Shown here: positions 23,323 through 34,770 of the stretch, in pieces
Position numbering within the stretch: position 1 is the first letter of the stretch
Layout: each line of letters opens with the position of its first letter
Assembly (NCBI GenBank): GCA_004431415.1
Contig: QPMI01000449.1
Coordinates: 1 to 64,000, forward strand
DNA: 64,000 nucleotides
Source of the DNA: Cyanophora paradoxa
Taxonomy: Eukaryota > Glaucocystophyceae > Cyanophorales > Cyanophoraceae
Reading direction: 5' to 3'
Translations under genes and position numbers: made by a program
Notes under the pieces: model-generated
Seen by the model: only the letters and a program-made list of their open reading frames with translations
Databases searched by the model: none
Told to the model about the DNA's origin: nothing

Positions 23323-24660
23323 ATGGCGCTCCTCACTTTCTTCGGCTGCTTGTTCGTGGCGCTCGGTCCGGCCTTCGCAATCTTCCTGACCATCATCACG
23401 AAGAAGAGCTACCTGCCTGTGGTCATGATAGGAAGGTCTGCCGCCCGAACCAGATCCTCTACGTGTTCGGCCCGCGTCAGGCCGCCACTCTTGTCGCTGC
23501 AACGCGATCCGACCGCCCGTACGCCGCCGCGCAGTTCATTCTTCTGGTTATTCTCGGTGCTGCTTGCGTCCATCTTCTGGTACATCGTACCGCCGATTCA
23601 GAGCACCTGGGGGTTCATCGTGGTGTACTCGGCGATCCTGCAGGAGATCCTTCGCTACGGCTACTTCCGCCTGTACATGTGCGCGCCCCGCCCTCGCCGC
23701 GCGCCGCCCGCGCTGACGCCGCACGCAGCGCCGCGGAGCGGGGCTTCTCCAAGATGGCGGGGAGCACCGCGGCGCTCACGGACGGCCTCATGTCCGCCAT
23801 CGGTGCGCCCGGGACCCACGCCCGCGTCCGCTTCGCACCGCTCCGCCCCGTTCCAGCGCGCTGCAGCGAGCGGGCTGGGATGGGGCGTCATCTACGTCCT
23901 GGTCATGTACGTCGGCCTCCTGTTCAACGCGACGGGGCCCGGCGATCTCTACATGGAGTCCTGCCCCCGCATCTCCTTCTTCCTCGCCTCCGGTACCCCT
24001 CCTCTTCCCCGCCGCCCGGGATGCATGACATTTGATCCGGGGCGCCGGGTACAGCGTTCCAGGCGGGGTGCCACCTCCTTCTCCACGTATTCTACATGGT
24101 CGCCGCCTTCGACGGGTACTTCCGCCGCAGGTTCGTTCGCGTACCCCGGGTGGGAGGAGAGGCCGCACTCTTGCCCCCGCCCCGACGCCGGCCGCCTCGC
24201 CCCTCATCCCCCGCGCCGCCGCAGCTTCGTTCAACCTATCGTTGTGACCGTCCTCCACATCGTGCGCTCGCTCCCCCCCCCCCCCCCCCCCCCCCGCCCC
24301 ACCTCCGCGATCCGGGCCGCCGACACGTACCCCCCGCAGGGCGCGAGCCTCATCTCGCTGGCGAACCGCAACTCGGAGGGCTGCCATGTCTCTCTACCCC
24401 TCATCTTCGCCCTCACGGCCGGGGCGGGCGCCTACACCTCAGTGCTCGTGCACCGCCGCAAGCCGATGCCGCCGCCCTCGGCGCACGGGCGGCGCCGCGG
24501 GCGGGCCTCCCCGACGCCCCCGGAGCCCCCGGTCGTCGATCACCACGAGGCGGCGGCTGCGCCGGCTCCGGCGCCGGCGCCGGCGGCGGCGGCAACCTCG
24601 GCGCAAGTGCGGCACGGCGGGGGCGGGTCGCGGGCGTGGTCCACGCCGCCCGAGGGTTGA
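23323..24660 (+). CDS. APH1: APH1, multi-pass subunit of gamma-secretase
   Basis: APH1 is the seven-helix scaffold of gamma-secretase, an intramembrane aspartyl protease complex (presenilin, nicastrin, PEN2, APH1). Start ATG at 23323 gives MALLTFFGCLFVALGPAFAI, matching the family N-terminus. Further exons encode FFWLFSVLLASIFWYIVP, LQEILRYGYFRLYM, then GLGWGVIYVLVMYVG with the conserved GxxxG motif, HLLLHVFYMVAAFDGY and VTVLHIVRS with the two conserved membrane His residues, and SLPLIFALTAGAGAYTS. Introns include a long C homopolymer (~24270-24293). The tail after VLVHRRK is Pro/Ala-rich and may end at 24660 or, if one more intron is removed, continue to about 24920. Other subunits are not in the window. 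Divergent from WDR33. Confidence 0.88.
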   Translation: MALLTFFGCLFVALGPAFAIFLTIITKKSYLPVVMIGRSAARTRSSTCSARVRPPLLSLQRDPTARTPPRSSFFWLFSVLLASIFWYIVPPIQSTWGFIVVYSAILQEILRYGYFRLYMCAPRPRRAPPALTPHAAPRSGASPRWRGAPRRSRTASCPPSVRPGPTPASASHRSAPFQRAAASGLGWGVIYVLVMYVGLLFNATGPGDLYMESCPRISFFLASGTPPLPRRPGCMTFDPGRRVQRSRRGATSFSTYSTWSPPSTGTSAAGSFAYPGWEERPHSCPRPDAGRLAPHPPRRRSFVQPIVVTVLHIVRSLPPPPPPPRPTSAIRAADTYPPQGASLISLANRNSEGCHVSLPLIFALTAGAGAYTSVLVHRRKPMPPPSAHGRRRGRASPTPPEPPVVDHHEAAAAPAPAPAPAAAATSAQVRHGGGGSRAWSTPPEG

Positions 24661-25133
24661 CCGGTCGCCTTCCCGCAGCTCACCGCCCTGGGCGCCTCTG
24701 CAGGCTCCTCCCACGCGCCCTCGGGCCCCGGCACGCCCGTCCACGCCGGCGGGCACCTTCCCCCCATCTCCCACCACCACTCCGCCGCGCCCGGCGGCTC
24801 CTCGCATCTATCCGCCCCCATCCCGGGTACAATATCTCACTGGGTTGACGACGGGGGGGGTCCCTCCCTCGTCCAGGCGCCCCCCTCCCCCGGCGCCCGC
24901 CTCCGGCACTCGCAAGCATGACCCCTTCTTCCCTCCCTCTTCCCCCTCCCCCTTTCTTGTCCCCCGCCCCTCGACCCGGCCAGCACGAAAGCATTTCATA
25001 CGGCCGCTGCCGCCGGCTTCGGGATTGGATGTACAGGGGGGCCGGAGGGGCGGGCGGGCTGGGCGTCCGGCACAACCGGCGGGGGCGCCGGGGTACAGAT
25101 TCTCCGATTCGATCACGCCAGATCGCGGTACGC

Positions 25134-26574
25134 CTAATGGTTGGGGAGGGCGGTACCCCGCTCCAGGTTGGCCTTGATCTCCGCCGTGTACTGGCCGTAG
25201 TACCGCTCGATCTGTTTTGGTACTCGGGTCAGACGAAGGGAACCGGGGGAGCGGGGAGGGGAGGGGGGAAGAGGTGCGGGGGTACGCATGCGCGCCTTCT
25301 TGTTGAAGACGTAGTTGCGCTCGTTGATGTAGTCGACGTCCTGGTCCTCGGAGAACGGCCGCCGCCGGCTGAACTTCTCGCGCTTCTCCACGCTGCAGGG
25401 GGGGGTACCGGCTCAGAGAGAGCCGCGGGGGAGGCAAGGCGGGGGGTACGGGGCGGGGCGCACTGCCGGCGGAGCTCGTCGACCATGCGGTCCACCTGAC
25501 TCGCGGTTAGTTTGGGTGGAAAGCGAAGGAGAAGAACGGGAGTGAGTTCTGCGCGGGGCCGGGCTCTCGCTCGCCTGCTTGCGGGACAGGTCCGTGTGGT
25601 CGCCGTAGCTCAGGTCGTTCACGCCAAGCTCCTTGTCCTTGTTCAGCTGCGCGGGGCGCCGGCGTCGGAGGGCGCGCGGGGGGCGAGCGAAAGAGCGGGC
25701 CGCGGGCCGCGGGGCGCCGGGGCGGGGCGGGCCCCACCTGCTTGTCGTTCGCGTACATCTCCGTGTCGACCTCGGTCTTCAACGAGCGCTTCTTGTACGA
25801 GCGATACAGCGCCTCCGGCGTGAACTCTGGCGGGGCATCGGCGGGGCGCGGGCGGCTGCGCGGCGCGGCGCGGCGCGGGGCGCACGGTCGGAGACGCCCT
25901 TGTTCTTGCCCTTCTTCGACTCGCGCGCCATCGCCTGCTCCGCGGTCTCGTGCAGGTAGTACTTGTCGGGGTCCACGCCCTCCTCCTCTGCCGCCTCCTG
26001 CGGCGCAAGGCTCAATCGAGCGCCAGGAGCGAGGGGGCGGCGGGCGGGCGGGCGGGAGGGCGCGCCTTCCGCTTCTCGAAGCGATAGGAGGCCTCAACGG
26101 CCTTCTTCGTCATGTGCGAGCGCTTGTCCTCGTCCACCACCTCCTTGTAGTTCATCTTCCGGGCCTGGTTCTGCTCGGGGGCGCGTCGTGGCGTGCGCGG
26201 CGGGTCGTGAGCGCAGGGCGTGAAGCCTCGACAGATGCGGCGGCCCGCACCAGCTTCATGCGGAGCTCGAAGAGCTTCCGCTCCCGCTCGGTCATCTGGG
26301 GCGGGGCGGCGTCGTCCGCTGTCGGCTCAGAGCTCCCGGAGGGCCCATCGAGGTTGATCTCCTCCTCGTTCTGCACAAGCAGCACCCTCGAGCGTCAAAG
26401 GCCGGCCGGGATCGCCCCGCCGCGGCGAACGCTAGCCGCGGACCTGCTCGGCATCCGCGGCACGCTTGCGGCCCTTCGCGGGCGCCACGGGCGCGTCTAA
26501 GTCGATTTCTTCGTCGTTCTGGGCGAGCTTGAGCCCGGATGCGAGGAAGAAGCGGGCGCATTCCCACGCACCAT
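25134..26574 (-). CDS. SYF2: SYF2, pre-mRNA splicing factor (NTC-associated)
   Basis: SYF2 belongs to the Prp19/CDC5L-associated spliceosome proteins. The C-terminal exon has the family signature: [29 protein letters not shown], then after an intron [20 protein letters not shown] and TAG at 25134. Upstream exons give [51 protein letters not shown] and [13 protein letters not shown]. At the 5' end the ATG (26574-26572) is followed at once by a GTGCGTGGG donor; splicing to GCCCAG gives M then [13 protein letters not shown], and a further intron leads to [11 protein letters not shown], so the N-terminus is acidic. Head-to-head with NOC3, about 139 bp between start codons. Identification is firm; internal exon limits are by eye. 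Confidence 0.87.
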
Positions 26575-26713
26575 CGCAGAGCCCACTCAGTACGGCCGAT
26601 CTGCCTGCTGCGAACGATACCTGCTCTTCTGCGTGCTTCTCTCTCGCGATGCGACCTCGCCAAGCCGAGCTCCCAGACAGGTGTACCCTCCTCGAAAAAA
26701 AGGAAGCGAAGCC

Positions 26714-29700
26714 ATGGTGCGCATGCCGCGCGCTCCGGTGGTGATCTCGCACAGCGGGTGACGTGCGGGATCGTACAGGGAAAGCCCACAGGCAAGGGCG
26801 GCAAGTCGCCGGGCAAGGGTGGCGCTGGGCGGCCGAGCGCCTCGTCGCCCGGAGGCGGCATCCCGAAGCACAAGCTAGCGATCCAGAAGGGCAAGGCTGG
26901 CGTACGCGCCCGCCCTCCGCCAGCCGCGACGCTAGCTCGCGACTAAGAGCGCGATCGCGCACAGAAGCAGAAGGGCGGCGGCCCGCAGGGCAGAGGCAGC
27001 GATGCGCCGAAGCCGCGCGGGCCGGGAGGCCGCCCCGCGGGCGCGCAGCCGAAGCAGGAGGCCGGTCCGAAGAAGCGCAAGCCGCGCGCGAAGAAGGGGC
27101 CCGGCGAGGCGCCCGCGAAGGCGCCCGCAGCGGAGGAGAGCGACGAGGATCTTCCGATGTCCGACGAGGACGACGTCGACGCGGTGCCCGCGTTCCTCGC
27201 CGGCTCGGCCATCCCCAACATCATGACGTGCGCCCGCCTCCCGTTGTGCGCGAGCGCGCGCGCGCGCTCCGGCCGCTCACGCCGCGCGCGCAGGTACAAG
27301 GAGCGCAAGAAGGCGCTCTCGCGCCGCGAGAAGAAGCGCAAGGCGGAGGGGGGCGAGGAGGGCGAGGATGAGGACGGGGAGGAGGGGGGCGCTTTCGAGG
27401 GCCCCCGCCCCAAGGCCAAGACGTGGGACGAGGCCGAAAAGGAGCGCGCACCGCGGCTGCCCATCCGCAACGCCAGCGGCGCCCTCGTCGCCCCGCCCCA
27501 GCCCGCCGCAGCCGAGGGTGCGCTGAGACCCGAACCCCTCCCGCCCTCCCCCCCCCCCCCCCCCCCCCAGCTTTCGCCGACGCCGCGCGCAGCACGGGGG
27601 CCCAAGGGCCGGCCGCAGCCGCGCCCGGCGCCCAAGCAAAAGCAGGAGGAGGAGGAGGAGGAGGAGGGGGAGGATGAGGGCAGCGGGGGCGAGGACGAGG
27701 GGGGTATGGACAAGGACGAGGACGGGCCCGGGAGCGGCGCGGAGGAGAGCGGGGACGAGGACGAGGAGGAAGGCGATGAAGACGGGGAGGAGGAGGAGGG
27801 CAGCGAGGGGGACGCGGCGCCGGCCGTGAGGCAGCGCGCCGTGCCGCCGCCCAGCGAGCGCGAGAGCGGTGCGCGCGCGCCCGCCCGGCTCCACGCCCTG
27901 CGCCCTAGTCCCTGTCTCTCCGCCCCGTGCCCCTAGTCCCTAGGCTCCCTAGGCGCGCCCGCGCACGCCCGCACGCGCTCTACATCCTGCACTCGAAGAG
28001 CTCACCGAACGCCACTGCCGCCCGCCGCACGCGCCGCGCTCCGCGTAAACTCGTCCTCACGACGTTTCGGGGCAGGCCTGAAGGAGGCGGCCGAGTTCGC
28101 GGCCGAGCAGGTCCGTCCTGTCCGCCCCTGCCCTCAGCTTCCCTGAGCCTGAGCCGCCCCCCCGCCCCGGCCCGGCCCGGCCCGCAGGACCGGGTGGAGA
28201 AGGCGAAGATGCGCATGGCGCTGCTCTGCACGGCCATCGTCGAGGAGCCCGAGAAGAACGTTCGCCCGCCCGCCCCCGGCCCCTCGCCTCCAGAGAAGAA
28301 CGCTCGCTCGTCCCGGCCTTCTACTAGACTGGCGCCACGCTCGCCGCCGACCCCTCTTGCCCCCCGTTCCATCGTGCCCTCGCCACCCTCCGCCTTCTTG
28401 GCCCCTACCAGACCGGCGCCACGCTAGCGCCAGCCCGTCAAGAAGCCGAGCCTAGCTAGGAACCCTCGCTAGCCTCCACCCCATCAGCCACCTCGGCCCT
28501 CTACCAGGCCGGCGCTACGCTCGCCGCCGCCCCCGTCCGGTCGGCCCATCAAGAAGCTGAGCGGGGCGTGCGGGCGGGCGGGCAGATCAAGAAGCTGAAC
28601 GAGGTGCACCACATGCTGGCGGGGGGCGAGCCCTCGCCGGCCGTGCGGCGCCTGGCGCTCCTCTCCGAGCTCGACGTCCTCCGCGACGTCATCCCGGGCT
28701 ACCGCATCCGCCCCCCCACCGCCAAGGAGCTCGAGGTGCGCGCGGGGAGAGAGAGAGAGGGGCGGGGGTAGAGGTAGAGCGAGGTAGACCGGCTTGGCTG
28801 GCCGGCCGGCCGGCTGGCTGGCTGGCTAGATTTGCTCGGCCTTGCTCGGCTTCCTTTGCTCGGCCGGGGGCGGGCGGCCCAGCCTGGCTCAGCTGCCCTA
28901 GCTACTGCCCCCGCGTCCTCGCGGCCAAGCTTAGCCGCCGGGGCCAAGCTTGGCCGCCGGGGCTTAGCTTGGCTCGGGGCGGGGCGGGCGGCCAGGCTTA
29001 GTTGGCGTGGCTAATGGTCTCTAGTTAGCGGGGCGGGCGGCCTCTAGGTCCTAATGGTCTCTTTGCCGCCGGGGCTTGGCTTGGCTTAGCGGCCAGGCTT
29101 GGTTCGCGCATCTGACGGCGAGCGGGGGCGGGTGAGGCTTTGCCTCTAATGGTCTCTAATGGTCTCTAGTTAGCGGGGCGGACGGTCTCTAATGGTCTCT
29201 GTCGCGGCCAAGCTTAGCTGCCGGGGCTTAGCTCAGCCGCCGGGGCTGACGGCGGCGGGCGGGCGAGCAGATGAAGGTGAGCAAGGACGTGCAGCGGCTC
29301 CGCGACTACGAGGCCTCCCTCCTCGCCGCCTACCAGCGCTTCCTACAGACCCTCGACGCCCTCGCCAAGGCGCGAGCGAATGGCGTACCCCCCCTCCCCT
29401 CCCCTTCGCCTTTGACGCGCCGCAGGACGCGGAGCTGGGCCCGCGGCGCGGGAAGGCCCCCGGGGCGCGGGCGCAGGCGGCGGGGCGGGCGCGCATGGGC
29501 CGCCTCGCCGTGAAGTGCATGGGCGAGCTCCTCGTGTCCGCCCCGCACTTCAACTTCCGCTCCAACCTCGTCACGGGCCTCGCCCAGCGCTGCGACTCGC
29601 CCGTTCCCGAGGCGCTTATCTAATTCATCTTAAGAAAGGAGATAGGTTCTTCTTCTAAGCTTCTGTCAGGTGCGGAACACGGCGTGCGAGGCGCTGGGGC

Positions 29701-32700
29701 GGCTCTTCCAGCGGGACGCGGAGGGCGGGGCGAGCCTCGAGGCCGTCCGCGCGCTCCAGGGCGCCATGGAGCGCAAGGGCTACCGCCTCCGCTCCCCAGA
29801 CGTGCGCTCGTGTTTGCCTTCTCCTCCTCCACGCTTTCTGTCTTCCTTCCTTGACTCCGCTCTTCGTTCGCAGGCGGTGGCGCTGCTGAAGCGGCTGCAC
29901 CTGAAGCAGCAGGGCCCGGCGAACTGGTGGAAGAAGGGGGCGGCGGGGGGCCGCAAGGACGGGGGCGGGAAGCGCAAGGAGGTCAGCCCGGAGGAGGCCG
30001 AGGCCGAGCGGCAGCTCCGGTGCGCCCCGGGCGAGTCTAAGAGCTAAGGACCCCCTGTTGGGATGCCCGGTCTCTCTAAAGCCCGGCAAAGAGAGAGCCC
30101 CGCCCTCTCCCCCCCGCTCCTTCTAACGCCCCGCCCTCTCCCCCCTGCAGGGAGGACATGGCGGAGGCGGACGCGACGGCGGACCCCGAGACCGTCGCCC
30201 GCAACGTCCGCCCGGCTCTGCGCCCCCGCCCTATAGCTAGCAGAGCCGAGAGGGGAGAGGAGATCGCGGGCGAGGGCGGGGGCGAGGGCGAGGACGGGGG
30301 GGCGTCCGGCCGCAATCGGCCCGACGAGAAGAGCGGACAGCTAAGAAGAGGCGGGGAGGGGGTGCGCCTGACGTGGAGGCTCCCCCCCTCCCGCAGAACT
30401 CGGAGATGCTGAAGGCCGTCTTCGTCATCTACTTCTCCATCCTCAAGAACCCCGCCGTGCGCCCTCCCGCGCCCCGCCCGGCCCCCGCCTCTAGCCCAGC
30501 TGCCGGACGGCCTCTCGCCCATGCCGTCCCGTGGCGCGGGCGGGCCTAGCCTAGCCCAGCTGCCGGGCGGCCGGGCGTCTGACGCGGGCAGGCGTCTAGC
30601 CTAGCCTAGCCTAGCCTAGCCTAGCCCAGCTGCCGGGCGGCCGTCTGACGCGGGCGGGGGCGGGGCGGCAGGTGCGGGCGCCGCTGCTGGGGCCCGTCCT
30701 CGAGGGCATCGCCAAGTGCGCCCCGCCCCGCCCCGCCCCGCCCCGCCCCGGAGCTCCTCGCCAGCCCCGGAGCTCCTTTCCAGTCTACGCCCCCTCCCGC
30801 CCCCGCCCCGCTGCCTCGACCTGAGCGCGGGGTCCCTCCCCCCCTGCAGGTTCGCGCACCTCGTCAACATCGAGCTCCTCCTCGCCCTCCTCGACGCCCT
30901 CAAGGTCTGGTCCCCCGGGCGCTGCGCGGGCGATGGCTAGGCCGGGCGGGCTGGGCACAGATAGTGTCCGAGGCTAGGCTAGGCGAGCGCCTTTCAGAAG
31001 GCCCTAGGCGAAGAAAGCCGGGGAAAGCTGTCCCCCTCCTGACGCTCTTGACGCGCCCGCCTCTCCGTGGCGAAGCCACGACTTTCGTGGCTTAGGCCGC
31101 GCCCCCTCCCCTCCTCCTGACGCGCCCGCCCGCCCTGCGCAGGAGCTGGTGGCGGCGGGCTCGCAGCGGGAGGGCGCCGAGGGCCCAGCCGCCGCCCGGG
31201 GCCCGCCCCTCGCCCCCTACCACGCCCTCCTCTGCATCTTGGCCGCCTTCCGCACCCTCGCCGGCCAGGGTGGGTACCGCTTTCTTTCTTCTTTCTAATT
31301 TGATCTCCCCTTGACCTTCTTTGTTCTTCTTCGAAGGCGAGGCGCTGAACGTGGACCTGAAGGAGTACTACAGGGAGCTGTACGCCCTCCTGATGCCCCT
31401 CGCCTGGCTCCCGAGCGGCGCGCACGGAGTGGGGGGTACCCCCCGCACCCTCGGCGAGGACCCCAGCGACGGCGAGGGGGAGGAGGGCGAGGGGGGACCG
31501 GGCGCCCGCGAGGGCGGGCGGCGGAGACGGCGGCGGGCCCCGGCGGCGGGCCAGCAGGCCGGGCCCAGCTCGGGGGCGGAGGGGTACATGGATCGGGCCC
31601 TCCGGGCCGCCCTGGAGGCCCTCGAGGTCTGCCTCCTCGACCGCCGCCAGGTGACCCCGTACCCCGCCCCCTTTTTCTGTACCCCGCCGGGCCCTTTACA
31701 TGGGGATACGCAGGTGGACCTGACGCGCGCGGCGGGCTTCGTGAAGAGGCTCTGTACCCTGGCGCTGCACGTGCACCCCCCAGAGGCCGTGGCTCTCCTC
31801 TCCCTCGTCCAGGCGCGCCGTACCCCCCAACTTTCTCCCCGGACCTTTTGCTAATGCGGTACCCCCAGGAGCTGCTGTTCAAGTACCCCAAGGCGCAGCA
31901 GCTGCTTGACTCGGACCACCCCGTCGCTGCGGGCGTCTACCTCCCCCAGGTACCCCCCGGAGCCGCTCCCTTCATGTACCCCGGACCTTATCGATGCCGT
32001 ACCCTCCAGGTGGACGATCCGGAGCACAGCAACCCCTTCTCCTCGACCCTCTGGGAGCTCTCCGCCCTCCAGGTGCGCGTACCCCCCTCCCTCATCCCCT
32101 TCCCCTGTCCTGAATTCCCCTACACCCCACCTCCCAGCGGCACTACCACCCTTACGTGGCGCGGTTCGCGGCGCTGGTGGCCAACTCGCAGCGCCCGCCC
32201 GCCCACCTGGCCTCAAAGGTCCTTCTTTTTTTCCCTTTTGCTGCTTAGTCTTAATTTTCGCCGCAGCGGCCGCGGGACTACATCGGGATGCTAGACGTGG
32301 AGCGGGATCGGGCGCCGGGCTCGGGGGAGGCCCCGCCCCTCTTCCAGCCGCCCCTGCAGCCCCCCCGCCAGCACCCGCTCCACGCCCGCATCGCCAAGGC
32401 AAGCCCGCCCGCCCCCGCCCCCGCCCCGCCCCTTCTCTTCTTAACCCCCTCCTCCTCCTTCTCCTCCAGAACGCCTCGGCGAAGAAGGGGAAGGGGAAGG
32501 CGCCGTTCGTGACGCCGGCGGCGCACGTGGACCCGCGGCGCCCGCACGTGGAGGAGGTCGCCTCGCTCGCCGACGCCCTCGATGCCGGTGCGTGCGCGGG
32601 CTCGAGCCCCGCCCCGCCCGCGAGTTCGATCTCGAGCGCGGGCTCGCTCGCTCGGCCTTGCCCGAGCTTGCGTCACCAAAAAGGACCCCGCCCTAGTCCC

Positions 32701-33557
32701 TCTGTGCTTGGCCTAGGCTCGGTCCAGACCTAGGGACACGCCACGCTACTACTGCTTCCTAGGCGGCCAGGCCCGGGCCTTGCTTGCTTTCCCCTCCTCT
32801 CCTCCTCTCCTCTCCTTTCCTGTCCTCTTCCGCGCCGCGCTGAGGGGGCGGGGCAGCGGCGGGCGGGGGCGAGGTGGCGCGGGAGGCGGGGGCGGCCCTC
32901 CGGCGGCAGTTCCGCGAGGCGGCCGCCTTCCGCGAGCACGCCCAGGTCCGCGTACCCCGCCCCTCATCCCCCCCCCCCTGCAATATGGAAGGGAAGAAAC
33001 ATAATGCAAACAGTCCCAAGAGCCGCCCTAAACTTTACATGAGCCGTCTTTGATGAATCCCGCCTGGAGGATCGGCCGCCCAAGCCGCTGAAAGCGCAAG
33101 CGAGCTGGGGCTGGCGCCGGCTGACGCGGGGCGGGGCGGGGCGGGGCGGGCAGGCGCAGCGGGAGATGCGGCGTATGGCGGCGCTCCTGCGGCGCTACAA
33201 CGCGCAGCAGGCCGACCGCGAGCGCCGCGAGGCCGCCGAGGCGGTGAGCGGCGACCCGTCCCTACCCGTCCCTTCCGTAGTTGTACCTGAGTTGTCGAAA
33301 CCCCGGGCCAGGCGGAGCGGGTGCGGCGCGAGGCGGAGGCGGAGGCGAAAGCGGAGGCGGCCCGGCGAGCCGCCGAGGCGCCCAAGGCTGCCGGGGCGGC
33401 CTCGAAGCGAAAGGGGGCCCCGGGGCCCGCCCCCGCCGCTGCGGCCGCGGCGCCTGTGGCGGCCAAGCAGCAGCAGCAGCGCGCCGCGGCGGCGGTGGCG
33501 GCGCCGGCGGGGGCTCCAACGAAGCAGAGGAAGGGGCAGCAGAAGGGCAAGGGCTAG
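26714..33557 (+). CDS. NOC3: NOC3, nucleolar complex protein 3
   Basis: NOC3 acts in 60S pre-ribosome maturation and export and, in yeast, in replication licensing. The likely start ATG at 26714 is followed immediately by a GTGCG intron; the next exon begins GKPTGKGGKSPGKGG. A basic/acidic disordered N-terminal part contains SDEDDVDAVPAFLAGSAIPN and long Glu/Asp runs. Family core in order: KKLNEVHHMLAGGEPSPA, RLALLSELDVLRDVIPGYRI, VSKDVQRLRDYEASLLAAYQ, GRLAVKCMGELLVSAPHFNF, VRNTACEALGRLFQRD, EMLKAVFVIYFSILKNP, FAHLVNIELLLALLDALK, NVDLKEYYRELYALLMPL, ELLFKYPKAQQLLDSDHP, DPEHSNPFSSTLWELSALQ, RHYHPYVARFAALVANSQ. After the usual end of the domain, further exons give an Ala/Arg/Glu coiled-coil tail (EAERVRREAEAEAKAEAARR) to TAG at 33555; this could be a long C-terminus. 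More than twenty introns, many with GTACCCC or homopolymer C. Confidence 0.85.
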
Positions 33558-34409
33558 CTAGCTAGCTAGCTAGCTAGGCCTTGGCCTCTGGTCCTGCGCG
33601 GCGAGGAGGACCCGCCCGGCGGCTCCCGGGCCGCGCGCCGCTGTACATGTGCGGCGGTGTTAACCGTTAGATTCAATTGCACGCTGAACGTTAACGTTGG
33701 CGTGGACTGCGCGCGGTTCCACTGCCACCGGAGGGACCGGGGGGCCTAAGGGGTCACCGGGCGAGGAATTCGAAGCTGCCATATGCATGCACTTCGGCAG
33801 GCTGCGCGGCGCGGGCGCTCCTCGAAATCTTCGCTCCGGGATCCTCGGACAGGCTCTAAGGGCCCGGCCGCGCCCCCCCCCCGATCCGGTCCCGTATATA
33901 TGCGCAGGCCACCGAGCCCTGAGCCGCACCCCAGCCACTCGAGCTCCGCGGCCGCCGAGTCTCCCCGGAGCCCCCCGGGGGGCCCGGGCCCCGGTCCCGG
34001 TCCCGGCCGGCCGCCCGGCCGAGCCCGAAGCCAGGTGAACCGTGAACGTGCAAGTCTCCGAAAACTCGTACTCATAAATCAGTGTTCTTGATCAATCATA
34101 CTATGATACATTCACCTGCAGCTGCCGCCTGTGATGCCTAAATTTAAAGCTACACTATACGCGCTAAACTAAGCAATTACTCCAGCGTTTCGAGGGGTTC
34201 GCTACTCGTGAGTGTCGGCGGCTGAGCTGAGCTTGCGAGCTGGTCGGTAGGTGACGCGCCTCTGGCCTGGGCCAGGCTCCAAAGTCGGCGTACGCGTCGA
34301 CGTCCGCGCGAGCGAAGCGCGCGTGCGGCGCTCATAGATCACTTGCCGCCCTCTGCCGGCCACTTGGTCGCTGATCGGGCGCGCGGGTGCTCGTCAGAAT
34401 TCGAACGAA
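33558..34409. other. Intergenic
   Basis: Starts with a (TAGC)n run (33553-33576) after the NOC3 stop. No supported gene. Contains a TATATA word near 33895 and a GGCCCGGGCC-type palindromic patch at 33975-34025. Confidence 0.4.
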
Positions 34410-34770
34410 TCACGAGACGACGCAGAACGAGCTCTTCTTCTGGATCGGGCGCCCCTCTTCGCTATGCTCGGCGGCTGGCCAGTGCGTGCCTAGATTTCCC
34501 ACGCTTAGGAATCTTAGCGGGCGGCCGGGGCCGGGCGGCAGCTCACTCGGGCAGTGGCAGCGCTTGTCCGCCGGGACCTGCGCCATGATGGTCTGGAGGT
34601 GCTGGCCGCAGCCTGCCCACGAGACCTTGCCGCACGAGGGACTGCGCGATGGCGAGGGGTGCACACGTCAGCTTTCGCGACGAAGATCTTGAGCGAGCGC
34701 GCGCGCATGCATATGTGCGCGCGCGCGCAGCCATGGCCATGCACACGCACCACTGGACTTGGCGGCACAT
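34410..34770 (-). CDS. Small Cys-rich conserved protein (CGK-WxGCGQH type), two exons
   Basis: A 20-nt first exon (34770-34751) encodes MCRQVQ plus two bases. A GTGCGTG donor and a GCGCAG acceptor at 34642, with CTGACGTG branch motif, complete a Cys codon and continue PSCGKVSWAGCGQHLQTIMA, then QVPADKRCHC. The pattern C-x2-C ... W-x-G-C-G-x-H ... C-x-C is that of a small uncharacterised family I recall from plants, algae and bacteria, whose Cys/His set suggests metal binding. After CHC the frame runs on for about 46 low-similarity residues to TGA at 34410, but a second GTGAGC intron may shorten this. Function unknown. Neighbour GST is divergent at 870 bp. Too short for ordinary gene finding. 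Confidence 0.65.

Noticed and set aside
24096-25177. Long overlapping plus-strand frames after APH1
   Set aside because: They are Pro/Arg/Ala-rich alternative frames of APH1 introns, its tail and the antisense of SYF2; no motif.
33166-33561. Several overlapping 80-130 codon frames at the NOC3 end
   Set aside because: Only the AERVRREAEAEAKAEAARR frame has coiled-coil character and matches the flanking exons; the others are shadows.
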